Below, piece by piece: positions 1-9,357 of a stretch of DNA of 64,000 nucleotides. How positions within the stretch are numbered: position 1 is the first letter of the stretch; each line of letters starts with the position of its first letter. The position numbers were made by a program, and so were the translations under genes. Location: NCBI GenBank assembly GCA_030949405.1, contig JAUZSN010000002.1, positions 806,001 through 870,000 on the forward strand. Reading direction: 5' to 3'. Below the pieces are notes generated by a model that had not been told where the DNA came from, searched no databases, and was given only the letters and a program-made list of their open reading frames with translations. The DNA is from Methylococcales bacterium (GTDB lineage: Bacteria > Pseudomonadota > Gammaproteobacteria > Methylococcales > Methylomonadaceae).

Positions 1-587
1 AGGGCTTGTAACGGCGCGTTTTGATCACCACTGGGGGCAGGGATTTCTTGAACCAGTTGCTCTAAAACCGCTTTAATGCCAATCCCTGTTTTAGCACTGA
101 TTTTAAGGGCATTATCCGCAGGAATACCAATAACATCCTCAATTTCGTGCATCACGCGTTCAGGTTCAGCCGAAGGCAAATCAATTTTATTTAAAACGGG
201 AATAACTTCTAAGCCTTGCTCAATGGCGGTATAACAATTAGCGACACTTTGGGCTTCAACCCCTTGGGCGGCATCCACAATCAATAACGCCCCTTCACAG
301 GCGGCTAGTGAGCGTGAGACTTCATAAGAAAAGTCAACATGACCGGGAGTGTCAATGAAATTGAGCTGATACGTGTGTCCATCATCGGATTTATACGCTA
401 ACGTAACACTCTGGGCTTTAATGGTAATGCCTCGCTCTCGTTCTATATCCATTGAATCTAAGACTTGAGCGGCCATTTCTCTGTCACTTAAACCGTCACA
501 CAACTGTATAAAGCGGTCAGCGAGGGTTGATTTTCCATGATCGATATGCGCGATAATGGAGAAATTTCGTATATATTTTAAATCCAC
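1..587 (-). CDS. lepA: Elongation factor 4 (LepA), N-terminal part
   Basis: Ribosomal GTPase that back-translocates stalled elongation complexes; the gene runs off the left edge, so only about the first 195 residues are present. Reverse translation begins [20 protein letters not shown], holding the P-loop AHIDHGKST. It continues with switch [11 protein letters not shown], the G3 motif DTPGHVDF and the G4 motif NKID, which is the LepA pattern. The start is a GTG at 585-587; a conventional ATG is absent at this position. LepA is usually about 600 residues, so roughly two thirds lie outside the window. Identity is secure; the exact start is inferred from the family N-terminus. Confidence 0.95.
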   Translation of the reverse strand, partial: MDLKYIRNFSIIAHIDHGKSTLADRFIQLCDGLSDREMAAQVLDSMDIERERGITIKAQSVTLAYKSDDGHTYQLNFIDTPGHVDFSYEVSRSLAACEGALLIVDAAQGVEAQSVANCYTAIEQGLEVIPVLNKIDLPSAEPERVMHEIEDVIGIPADNALKISAKTGIGIKAVLEQLVQEIPAPSGDQNAPLQA

Positions 588-623
588 TTAATTTTCAGTT
601 ATTTGTGAGGCGGTTACAAAGAA

Positions 624-827
624 ATGAAATTCAAGTTTCTAAAATTTAGTCAAACTATTAATTTAATAGACAGTTTAGGAAAAATTTCTCTGAATTTCAA
701 ACCTTTCATTGTAACAGAAATTAGTCTTAGACCAGGTTTCTATTTCATTTTGCGATACGAAAAAAATCGCCTCTTATTTTGGTTAATCAATGACGCTAAA
801 AATTTAAAAGACTCCCCTTTCTTATAA
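624..827 (+). CDS. Small ORF, doubtful
   Basis: A 67-residue ORF, basic and rich in Phe, Leu, Ile and Lys, in the 439-base gap between lepA and the aminotransferase gene. It starts MKFKFLKFSQ and has no convincing ribosome-binding site, signal peptide or known motif. The high AT content of the gap makes a chance ORF of this size plausible. I do not recognise it. The rest of the gap (828-1026) shows only a possible promoter near 962. Confidence 0.2.
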   Translation: MKFKFLKFSQTINLIDSLGKISLNFKPFIVTEISLRPGFYFILRYEKNRLLFWLINDAKNLKDSPFL

Positions 828-961
828 TTTCATCCTTTATTTAAAATTAATGATTCGATACCGTGTACTTTATTGAAATTTAAAGGGCAATCAGCGTGAT
901 TTTTTTAAGAAATAAGGGTTGATAACGGTTAAATAAAATCAGGATGAGGTCGTAATCCCCA

Positions 962-990
962 TTGACATAAATGTTTAACCCCCGTAGTTT
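962..990 (+). promoter_or_regulatory. Possible sigma-70 promoter for the aminotransferase gene
   Basis: A perfect -35 hexamer TTGACA at 962-967 is followed after 17 bases by TAGTTT at 985-990, a weak match to a -10 box. It lies about 35 bases upstream of the ATG at 1027. Spacing is ideal but the -10 element is poor. Confidence 0.3.
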
Positions 991-1026
991 AAATGGTTTT
1001 AGCTTCTAATCTGTCAAGAGTTACCA

Positions 1027-2211
1027 ATGGAAGAATTTCATCGAATCAGCCGTTTACCCCCTTATGTTTTTAATATTGTTAACGAATTAAAAGCAAAAGC
1101 GCGCGCCAATGGGGAGGATATTATTGATTTTGGCATGGGTAATCCCGATCAGCCAACACCTAAACATATTGTTGATAAAATGGTGGAAGCCGCACAGCGA
1201 GATGATACCCATCGCTATTCTGTCTCCAAAGGGATTCCTCGGTTAAGGCAAGCCATTTGTAACTGGTATAAAAAACGCTACGATGTTGATTTAGACCCTG
1301 AAACGGAGGCTATTGTCACCATTGGTTCAAAAGAGGGGCTTGCTCATCTTGCCTTAGCGACCTTAGGACCGGGTGATGTTGTTTTAGTCCCTAACCCCGC
1401 CTATCCCATTCATCCTTATGGGGTCGTCATTGCAGGCGCGGATTTACGTCATGTTTCGCTCGTCCCTGGTGTTGATTTTTTTGAAGAGCTGCACAAAGCC
1501 ATTATTGATTCATGGCCTAAGCCGAAAATGTTAATTCTAAATTTTCCAGGCAATCCAACCACGCAATGTATCGAACTGGATTTTTTTGAACGCATTATCA
1601 AAGTCGCAAAAGAGCATAATATTTGGATTGTTCATGATATTGCCTATGCGGATATTGTTTTTGATGGCTATAAAGCCCCTTCTATTTTAGAGGTGGAGGG
1701 CGCAAAAGACATTGCTGTTGAATTCTTTTCATTATCTAAAAGCTATAATATGCCAGGATGGCGTGTCGGGTTTATGTGTGGAAATCCTGATTTAGTCGCG
1801 GCCTTAACACGGATGAAATCTTATTTAGATTACGGAACCTTTACCCCGATTCAAGTCGCCGCGATTCATGCTTTAGAAGGCCCTCAAGACTGTGTTAAAG
1901 AAATTTGTGCCATGTATAAAAGTCGTCGAGATGCGTTGTGTGACGGCTTAAATGCGTTAGGGTGGGCCGTTGAAAAACCGAAAGCTACGATGTTTGTTTG
2001 GTCTCAGATTCCAAAAGCCTACCAAGCTATGGGGTCCTTGGAATTTTGTAAAAAAATGATTATTGATGCCAAGGTGGCCGTATCCCCTGGAATCGGGTTT
2101 GGGCAATATGGGGATGATCATGTTAGATTCAGTCTCATCGAAAACGAACACAGAATTCGTCAAGCCTTGAAAGGAATTCGATATATGTTAAAAAAAGACA
2201 ACGCGGTATAA
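1027..2211 (+). CDS. alaC: PLP-dependent aminotransferase, AlaC type
   Basis: Class I/II aminotransferase of the AlaC/YfdZ group, which in enterics makes alanine from pyruvate with glutamate as amino donor. The 394 residues are full length. Visible are the N-terminal [11 protein letters not shown], the cofactor region NPGNPTT-like [19 protein letters not shown], and the Schiff-base lysine in [15 protein letters not shown]. The gene is followed after 39 bases by homoserine dehydrogenase and then threonine synthase. In many proteobacteria this same order (alaC-hom-thrC) forms one operon linking aspartate-family amino acid synthesis. The exact amino acid substrate is inferred from the family. 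Confidence 0.9.
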   Translation: MEEFHRISRLPPYVFNIVNELKAKARANGEDIIDFGMGNPDQPTPKHIVDKMVEAAQRDDTHRYSVSKGIPRLRQAICNWYKKRYDVDLDPETEAIVTIGSKEGLAHLALATLGPGDVVLVPNPAYPIHPYGVVIAGADLRHVSLVPGVDFFEELHKAIIDSWPKPKMLILNFPGNPTTQCIELDFFERIIKVAKEHNIWIVHDIAYADIVFDGYKAPSILEVEGAKDIAVEFFSLSKSYNMPGWRVGFMCGNPDLVAALTRMKSYLDYGTFTPIQVAAIHALEGPQDCVKEICAMYKSRRDALCDGLNALGWAVEKPKATMFVWSQIPKAYQAMGSLEFCKKMIIDAKVAVSPGIGFGQYGDDHVRFSLIENEHRIRQALKGIRYMLKKDNAV

Positions 2212-2250
2212 TAGTCATAACCAATTAGTTTAAGCATTAAGGAGCTAGAG

Positions 2251-3561
2251 TTGAAACCAGTAAAAGTGGGTGTATTAGGATTGGGCGTTGTTGGCGGCGG
2301 CACAATTAATGTTTTAAAACGCAATGCCGCTGAAATTGCCCGTCGTGCAGGGCGCGAAATCATTGTTACGCGAGCCTGTGCTAGAAATTTAGAACGGGAA
2401 CGTATTTGTGACACGCAGGGGATTCAATTAACGACCGACCCGTTAGAAATTATTAATGATCCTGATATTGAGATTATTTTAGAGTTAATCGGTGGCGATA
2501 CACTGGCGAAAGACCTTGTTTTAATTGCTATTTCCAAAGGAAAGCATATTGTCACCGCCAATAAAGCCTTAATTGCCTTACATGGTAATGAGATTTTTGA
2601 ACAAGCCAGTGCTAAAGGCGTTGTGGTTGCTTTTGAAGCGGCGGTTGCGGGGGGAATTCCTATTATAAAAGCCTTACGAGAAGGCTTAAGCGGCAATCAA
2701 ATTGAATGGCTCGCAGGCATTATTAATGGCACAGGAAATTTCATTTTAACCGAAATGCGAGACAAAGGACGCAATTTTGAAGATGTCTTAGCCGAGGCAC
2801 AAGCCCTAGGTTATGCCGAAGCCGATCCTACGTTTGATGTCGAAGGAATTGATGCCGCGCATAAATTAACCATTTTAGCCGCCATTGCTTTTGGTATTCC
2901 ATTACAATTTGAAAAAATTTATATTGAAGGGATTACTCAAATTACCCGCGAAGATGTTAATTATGCCGAAGAGTTAGGCTATCGCATCAAACATTTAGGG
3001 ATTGCTCGCAAAACAAAAAAAGGCATTGAGTTACGCGTCCACCCCACGTTAATTCCACATCGACGTTTAATTGCGAATGTTGATGGCATCATGAATGCGA
3101 TTTTAGTTCAAGGGGATGCGGTTGGGCCAACACTTTATTATGGTGCGGGCGCAGGTGCAGAACCGACTGCATCGGCCGTTGTCGCGGATGTTATTGATGT
3201 CGTGCGAACCTTAACAACCGATCCCGAAAATCATGTTCCACATTTAGCCTTTCAAGCGAATTCTATTGCCAATATTCCTGTTTTAGATGCCGAGGAAATG
3301 GAAACGTCCTATTATTTACGCTTAGATGCCGATGATAAACCCGGTGTTATTGCCGAAGTAACGGGTATTTTTGCCGATCATCAGATCAGTATAGAGGCCA
3401 TGATTCAAAAAGAACCGCATCAAGGAACCACTAAAGTTCCTGTCATCATGCTGATGCAATCCACAATAGAAAAAGAAATGAATGCGGCGATTAAAAAAAT
3501 TGAAGCCTTAGACTCTATTAATGGCGATGTCGTTAAAATTAGAATGGAAATACTCAAATAA
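2251..3561 (+). CDS. hom: Homoserine dehydrogenase
   Basis: NAD(P)H-dependent reduction of aspartate semialdehyde to homoserine, the branch toward threonine and methionine. The 436 residues show the Rossmann motif GVLGLGVVGGGT at the N-terminus. TANKALIALHG, the catalytic-domain stretch GIINGTGNFILTEM and FDVEGIDAAHKL follow. A C-terminal ACT domain beginning near YYLRLDADDKPGVIAEV is the usual threonine feedback site. This is the monofunctional form, without a fused aspartate kinase. The start is TTG at 2251, supported by AAGGAG eight bases upstream. It lies between alaC and thrC in one orientation. Confidence 0.97.
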   Translation: MKPVKVGVLGLGVVGGGTINVLKRNAAEIARRAGREIIVTRACARNLERERICDTQGIQLTTDPLEIINDPDIEIILELIGGDTLAKDLVLIAISKGKHIVTANKALIALHGNEIFEQASAKGVVVAFEAAVAGGIPIIKALREGLSGNQIEWLAGIINGTGNFILTEMRDKGRNFEDVLAEAQALGYAEADPTFDVEGIDAAHKLTILAAIAFGIPLQFEKIYIEGITQITREDVNYAEELGYRIKHLGIARKTKKGIELRVHPTLIPHRRLIANVDGIMNAILVQGDAVGPTLYYGAGAGAEPTASAVVADVIDVVRTLTTDPENHVPHLAFQANSIANIPVLDAEEMETSYYLRLDADDKPGVIAEVTGIFADHQISIEAMIQKEPHQGTTKVPVIMLMQSTIEKEMNAAIKKIEALDSINGDVVKIRMEILK

Positions 3562-3612
3562 CCGCGTTGAAATTTTAATTTAACGCGTGCTTACAAAATA
3601 ACTGGAAATAAC

Positions 3613-4683
3613 ATGGCTCACTACACAGGACTCATTAATCGTTATCGGGATCGTTTACCAGTTAATGAGGGTACGCGCATTATCAGCTTGAGTGAAGGTA
3701 ATACGCCTCTCATTAAATTGGAAAATATTCCAAATTTAATAGGTAAAGATGTTGAAATTTATGTGAAATATGAAGGCCTCAATCCAACAGGATCCTTTAA
3801 AGATCGTGGAATGACGATGGCGGTAACCAAAGCGGTTGAAGAAGGAAGTCAAGCGATTATCTGTGCCTCAACAGGAAATACGTCAGCCTCAGCGGCGGCT
3901 TATGCGGTTCGCGCAGGGATTCGTGCTTTTGTTCTCATTCCTGATGGAAAAATTGCGTTAGGAAAACTTGCCCAAACCTTAATGTATGGCGCAGAAATTA
4001 TTCAAATTAACGGTAATTTTGATCAAGGGATGAGTTTGGTTAAAGAGGTTGCCGATCACGCGCCCGTGACGATTGTTAATTCAATTAACCCGTTTAGAAT
4101 TGACGGACAAAAAACGGCCGCCTTTGAAATTGTAGATGATTTAGGCGATGCTCCTGATTATCACTGTCTTCCCGTGGGCAATGCAGGTAATATCACCGCC
4201 TATTGGAAAGGCTATAGCGAATATGCAACGGATAACATAGCCACTAAACGGCCTATAATGTGTGGTTATCAAGCCGCAGGGGCCGCGCCTTTTGTTAAGG
4301 GTGAAATGATTGATAACCCCGAAACCGTCGCAACAGCCATTCGTATTGGTCGGCCACAATCATGGGACTTTGCATGGAAGACTCAAAAAGAATCAGGCGG
4401 CTGGTTTGATAAATTTACGGATAACCAAATTTTAGCCGCGCAAAAAATGCTTGCCCTTCATGAAGGTATTTTTTGTGAACCTGCCTCAGCGGCCTCGTTA
4501 GCGGGGGCATTGCATGACCTAAGTACGGGAAAAATAAAAGAAGGCTCTAAAATAGTGTGTACGTTAACAGGGAATGGATTAAAAGACCCTGATACCGCTA
4601 TAGCACAGTGTAAAGAGACTCATCCTGTGACCATTGAGGCCAATTTAGACGCGGTTAAAAAAGCAATTTTAGCGAACATGTAG
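3613..4683 (+). CDS. thrC: Threonine synthase
   Basis: PLP enzyme converting O-phosphohomoserine to threonine, the last step of the pathway started by the preceding hom gene, 51 bases away. The 356 residues fit the short ThrC class. The PLP lysine is in GLNPTGSFKDRGMT, and CASTGNTSASAAAYA binds the cofactor phosphate. Further family blocks are PVGNAGNITAYWKGY and the C-terminal LTGNGLKDPD. No separate homoserine kinase is seen here, so the thrB function must lie elsewhere. Confidence 0.97.
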   Translation: MAHYTGLINRYRDRLPVNEGTRIISLSEGNTPLIKLENIPNLIGKDVEIYVKYEGLNPTGSFKDRGMTMAVTKAVEEGSQAIICASTGNTSASAAAYAVRAGIRAFVLIPDGKIALGKLAQTLMYGAEIIQINGNFDQGMSLVKEVADHAPVTIVNSINPFRIDGQKTAAFEIVDDLGDAPDYHCLPVGNAGNITAYWKGYSEYATDNIATKRPIMCGYQAAGAAPFVKGEMIDNPETVATAIRIGRPQSWDFAWKTQKESGGWFDKFTDNQILAAQKMLALHEGIFCEPASAASLAGALHDLSTGKIKEGSKIVCTLTGNGLKDPDTAIAQCKETHPVTIEANLDAVKKAILANM

Positions 4684-4709
4684 TTTTTAAAAAACTTTTC
4701 ACACAATCG

Positions 4710-4733
4710 TAGGGAGGAATCATGGCCTCCCTA
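4710..4733 (+). terminator. Stem-loop after thrC
   Basis: Perfect 8-bp stem TAGGGAGG / CCTCCCTA with an 8-base loop, 27 bases after the thrC stop. No U-run follows, so it is a weak intrinsic terminator candidate or an mRNA 3'-end stabiliser. Confidence 0.4.
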
Positions 4734-4947
4734 TCTGATCGAATATCCCCCTGCTAAACAAAAATTAAGCAAACAGCCTCTTATCCATCAATAAGCTAAC
4801 GTTTACTTTAATATGTAAGGAATAGGCCGCTTAAACGACTAATTAATACCCATGCAATGAAATAAAGGCAGGGGTTATTAAATAGTATTTCGTTAGTTAT
4901 CATCTAACCGAATTATCAATAAACGTTTAAATTTCAGGTCATTTTTT

Positions 4948-5484
4948 ATGAAAAAAATAATTCTTTTTATCGCGCTGCCGTTTTCTTGTTTTATGCATCA
5001 AGCCGTTGCCATTGACCCTGTTTATGAGGGAGAAAATGGGATTCGCGCTCAAGTTTTTTTAACGAATTGTCTCGCTTGCCATTCCTCTGAGTTAACCGTA
5101 GAAAATCGTAATGGTGCGCCTACGGGGGCAGATTTTGATACCTATACTACCGCTTTATCACGGGGTACCGCAGCCGTTAATCGCGGGGTCATTCAAATGA
5201 ACATGCCGCCCTCCTTTAGCCCTCTTTCTCTCCTTAATGATGAACAAAAACAAGCCTTAAAAAACTGGCAAGCACTGGGATTTCCTGAAAAAACACTTCC
5301 CACTATTTATTCTATAAATTCGGCTAAATTATCATTGCCTACTATTTATTTAGAAGATGAAAAGGGCGATATTACGCTTAAATGGAAAGCTGAAATGACA
5401 CCGCTCTTAAATTCAGCCCCCTTAGCCTTTGAGCTTACACATATTGAAAACGTTAATACAACGAATAGTTCTGTAACGCCATAA
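4948..5484 (+). CDS. Exported c-type cytochrome domain protein
   Basis: A 178-residue protein with a signal peptide (MKKIILFIALPFSCFMHQAVA), so probably periplasmic. One heme c attachment motif, CLACH, sits near residue 38 in TNCLACHSSEL. NMPPSFSPLSLL may supply the distal methionine ligand. The region up to LKNWQALGFPE resembles a mono-heme cytochrome c domain, and the roughly 65 C-terminal residues have no motif I know. It precedes a DoxX-family membrane protein by 69 bases in the same direction, so the two may cooperate in electron transfer. The partner and pathway are unknown. Confidence 0.75.
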   Translation: MKKIILFIALPFSCFMHQAVAIDPVYEGENGIRAQVFLTNCLACHSSELTVENRNGAPTGADFDTYTTALSRGTAAVNRGVIQMNMPPSFSPLSLLNDEQKQALKNWQALGFPEKTLPTIYSINSAKLSLPTIYLEDEKGDITLKWKAEMTPLLNSAPLAFELTHIENVNTTNSSVTP

Positions 5485-5553
5485 AACACCTTAAATTACC
5501 CCCATCATGAGTGTACTGACCACGATGTTAAATTACAAATTTGGAGAATCATC

Positions 5554-6153
5554 ATGTTAACAATTTTTAACAACGGGCTGCGAATACTTAATTTAAGCAC
5601 GCGCGTTGATTTTTTAGCCCCCTTAATATTAAGACTGTATTTAGTCCCCATTATGTGGATGGCAGGCACTAAAAAATTTGCAAGCTTTGACAGTACGGTA
5701 CAATGGTTTGGAAATAGTGACTGGGGATTAGGCTTACCCTTTCCAACGCTACTGGCTTCATTAGTCACCAGTGTCGAAATACTGGGAGCTATTTTTTTAC
5801 TCTTTGGGTTTGCAGTTCGCTGGATTTCTATCCCTCTTTTTTTTACGATGATTGGGGCGGCCTTAACCGTTCATTGGAAAAATGGTTGGTTAGCTATCGC
5901 AGAACCCAGTGGTTTTTTTGCCAATGAACGAACCATTGAGGCGGCCACCCGATTAGCGAAAGCTAAAGAAATTTTACAAACCCATGGTAATTATGAATGG
6001 CTAACGGAACAGGGTAGTTTAGTCATTCTTAATAATGGAATTGAGTTTGCAGCCACTTATAGTCTTATGTTAATCGTATTATTCTTTATCGGAGCGGGAC
6101 GCTATGTTAGTGTGGATTACTGGTTAGCTCAAAAGTTTATAAAAAATGAGTAA
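5554..6153 (+). CDS. DoxX/HvfX-family membrane protein
   Basis: The 199-residue integral membrane protein has about four hydrophobic segments and the DoxX-type signature LRLYLVPIMWMAGTKKF near the N-terminus. SVEILGAIFLLFGFAVRW follows. DoxX relatives are subunits of quinone-linked oxidoreductases or partners in metal-binding peptide clusters (HvfX). No metallophore precursor is visible nearby. An insertion around residues 108-160 (GWLAIAEPSGFFANE and following) forms an extramembrane loop typical of the longer HvfX-like members. It is preceded by TTGGAGAATCATC, a good ribosome-binding site. The function is inferred at family level only. Confidence 0.75.
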   Translation: MLTIFNNGLRILNLSTRVDFLAPLILRLYLVPIMWMAGTKKFASFDSTVQWFGNSDWGLGLPFPTLLASLVTSVEILGAIFLLFGFAVRWISIPLFFTMIGAALTVHWKNGWLAIAEPSGFFANERTIEAATRLAKAKEILQTHGNYEWLTEQGSLVILNNGIEFAATYSLMLIVLFFIGAGRYVSVDYWLAQKFIKNE

Positions 6154-6211
6154 GACTATTATGATTATATCGCAGTAGAGTACGTATCTATTTCTGAAGT
6201 TAGGGGACAAA

Positions 6212-7609
6212 ATGATTACTAATAACCGAATTGCAACCTTAGTTACTGAGTTAAGCTTATCAAAAGACTATATCTTATTGGTTGATCACATTAGCCAACA
6301 ATTAGACGATGAAGCAATTGCCACAGGCATTGCTTTAGGTGAACAAGCCCCTGATTTCTCTTTAAAAAATCATCAAGGCGATGAGGTTAATTTAAACCAA
6401 CTATTACAAAAAGGCCCCGTTGTCTTATCCTTTTATAGGGGAGATTGGTGTCCTATTTGTAAAATTGAATTAAAAGCCCAACAGGAAGCATTAGAAGAAA
6501 TAACCGCGATGGGGGGATGCTTACTCGCTATTGCACCACAAACCTCGGAACAAGCCTTTCAGTTATATCAAGAAATGGGGTTAGATTTTGAATTATTAAG
6601 TGACCCTGAGCAAAAAGTCATTAAAAATTATCAGTTGCAATTTGAAGTTCCCCAAGATTGGCGACAAGTTCATCAGTATTTAACCCAACAAGATGATATT
6701 AATGGGTCTTGGAATTTACCGATTCCTGCTACCTTTGTCTTAAATCAACAGGGAACTGTTTGCGGACGCTATGTTTCTGCTGATTTTTTAACACGAATGG
6801 AGCCTCTTGAAATTATTGGAACCTTAGAACGATTACTCGGTAAAGATGAGGCACTTTCATCGTATTTGCACAGTAAAAATGAAATATTACGCAACACCTT
6901 AACTGAGCTTCGTCAAACGCAAGATCAATTATTACGTAAAGAAAAAAAAGCGATCATTGGTGATTTAACCGCAGGACTCGTTCATGAAATTAAAAATTTA
7001 TTAAACCCTATTAGCTTTTTGGATTTAATGACGGATGATCTTTCCAGTAAACATCAACAATATGCAGGCTACATCTATGATAGTCGCACACGAATTTTAG
7101 AATTAATTGACGAGGTTCGGTTATTAGCGAAAGAAGAAGAGGTTCATTACAAAACACGGCCTTATTCGTTGGTTTCAATAATGAATGAAGCGGTTAAATT
7201 ATCACAGTTAGATGCGGATGTTAAAAATAAATCGATTCATTTAGTCCTTGATTATCAAGGGGATGTCGAAATTAATAAAAATAAAATTATTCAAGTGTTG
7301 CTCAATTTAATTCGTAATGCTGCTCACGCATTAACTAACCGCGTAAATAAAGGAGAGATCACTCTTAAAACACAGTTAGATCATGATTCGGTAACGGTTT
7401 CCATTATTGATAATGGGATAGGAATGAAAAAAGAGGTTTTGGATCAAATATGGCGACCTTTTTTTACCACTAAGGGCGATGAGGGAACGGGATTAGGCTT
7501 AGATGTTTGTCGTAATATTATAGAAAATCATGGCGGAAAAATAGGCTGTAAGAGTGAAGAAAATCATGGCACTGAGTTTTATTTTTCATTACCTATTAGC
7601 AAAACGTAA
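6212..7609 (+). CDS. Peroxiredoxin-like domain fused to a histidine kinase
   Basis: A 465-residue two-part protein. Residues about 40-205 form a thioredoxin-fold AhpC/TSA-like domain (GEQAPDFSLKNHQGDEVNL) with paired cysteines in DWCPICK at 80 and 83. A short coiled coil follows at about 219-245. Then comes a kinase core: the phospho-acceptor histidine near 258 in LTAGLVHEIKNLL, N box NLIRNAAHAL, G1 DNGIGM, F box WRPFFTTK and G2 GTGLGLDVC. No transmembrane segment is seen, so it should be cytoplasmic. The obvious reading is a thiol or peroxide sensor signalling by phosphorylation, but no response regulator lies beside it. Both domains look intact. Confidence 0.88.
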   Translation: MITNNRIATLVTELSLSKDYILLVDHISQQLDDEAIATGIALGEQAPDFSLKNHQGDEVNLNQLLQKGPVVLSFYRGDWCPICKIELKAQQEALEEITAMGGCLLAIAPQTSEQAFQLYQEMGLDFELLSDPEQKVIKNYQLQFEVPQDWRQVHQYLTQQDDINGSWNLPIPATFVLNQQGTVCGRYVSADFLTRMEPLEIIGTLERLLGKDEALSSYLHSKNEILRNTLTELRQTQDQLLRKEKKAIIGDLTAGLVHEIKNLLNPISFLDLMTDDLSSKHQQYAGYIYDSRTRILELIDEVRLLAKEEEVHYKTRPYSLVSIMNEAVKLSQLDADVKNKSIHLVLDYQGDVEINKNKIIQVLLNLIRNAAHALTNRVNKGEITLKTQLDHDSVTVSIIDNGIGMKKEVLDQIWRPFFTTKGDEGTGLGLDVCRNIIENHGGKIGCKSEENHGTEFYFSLPISKT

Positions 7610-7780
7610 CGACCTCACAAAAAATGAGTAACGAATCGATCCATCCCCTCTAAAAGACGGTTTAAACGGGTCTCATTAGTTATAATTTATTCGCCTAATG
7701 ATGAGATACGCTGTGACTATTCATGACCTTATTTCGATGATAAAGTATCCATTTTAAGTTAACTCTAAAAAGGCTTTATT

Positions 7781-8428
7781 ATGGAAGGATTAGAACAACT
7801 CTCGGCAACTTTAGCATTAACAATGGGAGTTGCGTGGGCGAGTGGAATTAATTTATATGCCGCAATTGTAACCCTAGGGCTACTTTCTTATGGTGAGCAA
7901 ATTCACTTGCCGCCTAATTTAGATATTGTCGCGAATCCTTGGGTTATTGGAGCCGCTGGCTTAATGTATGTGATCGAATTTTTCGCCGATAAAATACCAG
8001 GGGTGGATACAGCTTGGGATGGAATACATACGTTTATTCGAATTCCTGCGGGGGCTTTATTAGCGGCGGCCGCTGTTGGCGATATAAGTCCTGCAATGGA
8101 AGTGGCGGCGGGAATTGTGGGTGGCGGATTAGCTACGGGTACTCATGCAACAAAGGCGGGGACGCGCGTTTTAATTAATACCTCCCCCGAACCCTTTACG
8201 AATTGGGGCGCATCAATAGGCGAAGATGTCACTGTTATTGGCGGAATTTGGCTGTGCTTAAATCAACCCGTCTTATTTTTAGCCCTGTTGGTTGTCTTTA
8301 TACTCTTCATGATCTGGTTATTACCTAAAATTTGGACAGGCATTAAAAAAGTGTTCCGATTTATTTTTAATCTTTTTGGTGGGCATTCAAGTGATGAAGA
8401 GCATTCGTCTACTCCCCCCCCTCGCTAA
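7781..8428 (+). CDS. DUF4126 membrane protein
   Basis: The 215-residue protein matches the DUF4126 pattern: LTMGVAWASGINLYAAIVTLGL at the N-terminus, FFADKIPGVDTAWDGIHTF, RIPAGALLAAAAVGD, GTHATKAGTRVLINTSPEP, and a long hydrophobic segment near residues 165-185. A Ser/Glu/Pro-rich tail ends the protein. Function is not known for this family; small-residue-rich helices suggest a channel-like or structural membrane role. A run of TTAACTCTAAAAAGG upstream gives a modest ribosome-binding site. It converges with the minus-strand M41-like gene four bases after its stop. Confidence 0.8.
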   Translation: MEGLEQLSATLALTMGVAWASGINLYAAIVTLGLLSYGEQIHLPPNLDIVANPWVIGAAGLMYVIEFFADKIPGVDTAWDGIHTFIRIPAGALLAAAAVGDISPAMEVAAGIVGGGLATGTHATKAGTRVLINTSPEPFTNWGASIGEDVTVIGGIWLCLNQPVLFLALLVVFILFMIWLLPKIWTGIKKVFRFIFNLFGGHSSDEEHSSTPPPR

Positions 8429-8432
8429 AATT

Positions 8433-9239
8433 TTAAACGGTAACGCGATCAATAACGTTAAAAATATCTTCACAGTGAACGTCTTTTTCTTGTGAATTTA
8501 ACAAGTAATAAGCAACGGCGGTAACCGATTTCCAGGTTTGTCGATCGGTAATAAATAAAAATGACTTTTTCAATAATTCAGTTAATTTTTCTTGTTGCTC
8601 GCGTGGGTCATCACTAAAAAATCGCAAATAATTATTAATTTTTTGCATATCTGAATAATTACCATAACGTCCTAAGTTTTTAATACTGATTAAATCAACA
8701 TCAATCACTTCGTTGTCACGCAAAATAAGGTAATGTTGTTCCGCAATCGACCCTGCTAATAAATTAATCACATCCGCATTTAACGCCCGATGATATTCTT
8801 CTTTTTCCTCGGGATAAATTTCACTGGAACCAACCGATAAATTAAGGGCTAAATTTTCTATGAGACACCCCCCTTCAATGGATGCTGCGACATAAGCCGT
8901 TTGTGAGTCATCGGTTGTCAACAAGGTCACGTCATCATAACTATTCAAATGAATTTGAAAAAATATTGAGGGTAACTGTTGTTGTTTATTATAAAGGTAA
9001 ATAGCAACGGCATGTCCCGCTTCATGGAAGGCAACCTGAGTGGCTAATTTTTTAAAATTCTGAGGATTTAAATCATTAATATAATAATTTCTTTTCATCG
9101 CAATCACTATTAAAAAAAATGCGGCCATAACGACCGCATAAAAAGGAAGGATTCTGCTTATCCCTAGAAAATGATCGTGCCGCGTATCTAAGAGATGCAG
9201 CAAGTGTAAAGACTTTTGTAGACTTTGAAAATGTGACAT
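8433..9239 (-). CDS. M41-like (FtsH-type) zinc peptidase domain protein
   Basis: The key motif is HEAGHAVAIYLYN, an HExxH zinc site in the exact AFHEAGHA setting of FtsH-family M41 peptidases. A later acidic segment contains DADVINLLAGSIAEQH. No AAA ATPase module is present, so this is a stand-alone peptidase-domain protein; substrate unknown. The start is uncertain. The frame opens at a TTG at 9269, has an ATG at 9239 (used here) and another ATG at 9098. The segment between the last two encodes one hydrophobic helix (PFYAVVMAAFFLIVIA), but the same DNA forms a terminator-like hairpin (see 9112-9139). None of the starts has a strong ribosome-binding site. Confidence 0.7.
   Translation of the reverse strand: MSHFQSLQKSLHLLHLLDTRHDHFLGISRILPFYAVVMAAFFLIVIAMKRNYYINDLNPQNFKKLATQVAFHEAGHAVAIYLYNKQQQLPSIFFQIHLNSYDDVTLLTTDDSQTAYVAASIEGGCLIENLALNLSVGSSEIYPEEKEEYHRALNADVINLLAGSIAEQHYLILRDNEVIDVDLISIKNLGRYGNYSDMQKINNYLRFFSDDPREQQEKLTELLKKSFLFITDRQTWKSVTAVAYYLLNSQEKDVHCEDIFNVIDRVTV
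9112..9139 (-). terminator. Terminator-like hairpin inside the 5' end of the M41-like gene
   Basis: Read on the minus strand, an 8-bp stem ATGCGGTC / GGCCGCAT with a 5-base loop is followed at once by eight T. This is a textbook intrinsic terminator shape. It lies between the alternative start codons at 9239 and 9098, so it could be an attenuator, the end of a small RNA, or proof that the true start is 9098. Confidence 0.55.
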
Positions 9240-9357
9240 ATTGCCGCGTGACAAAATGTCGCATGACAAAATCCCGCTAACACGGGAAAAGAAATTTCTT
9301 TGTAGAGTAGAGGGTACTATTGAATTAGGGGGATATTAATAGCGATAAATGCCTAAC

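Noticed and set aside
9243-9273. Direct repeat TGACAAAAT ... TGACAAAAT near the M41-like start, considered as operator or short tandem array
   Set aside because: Only two copies, and they fall partly in the possible coding extension; no support for function.
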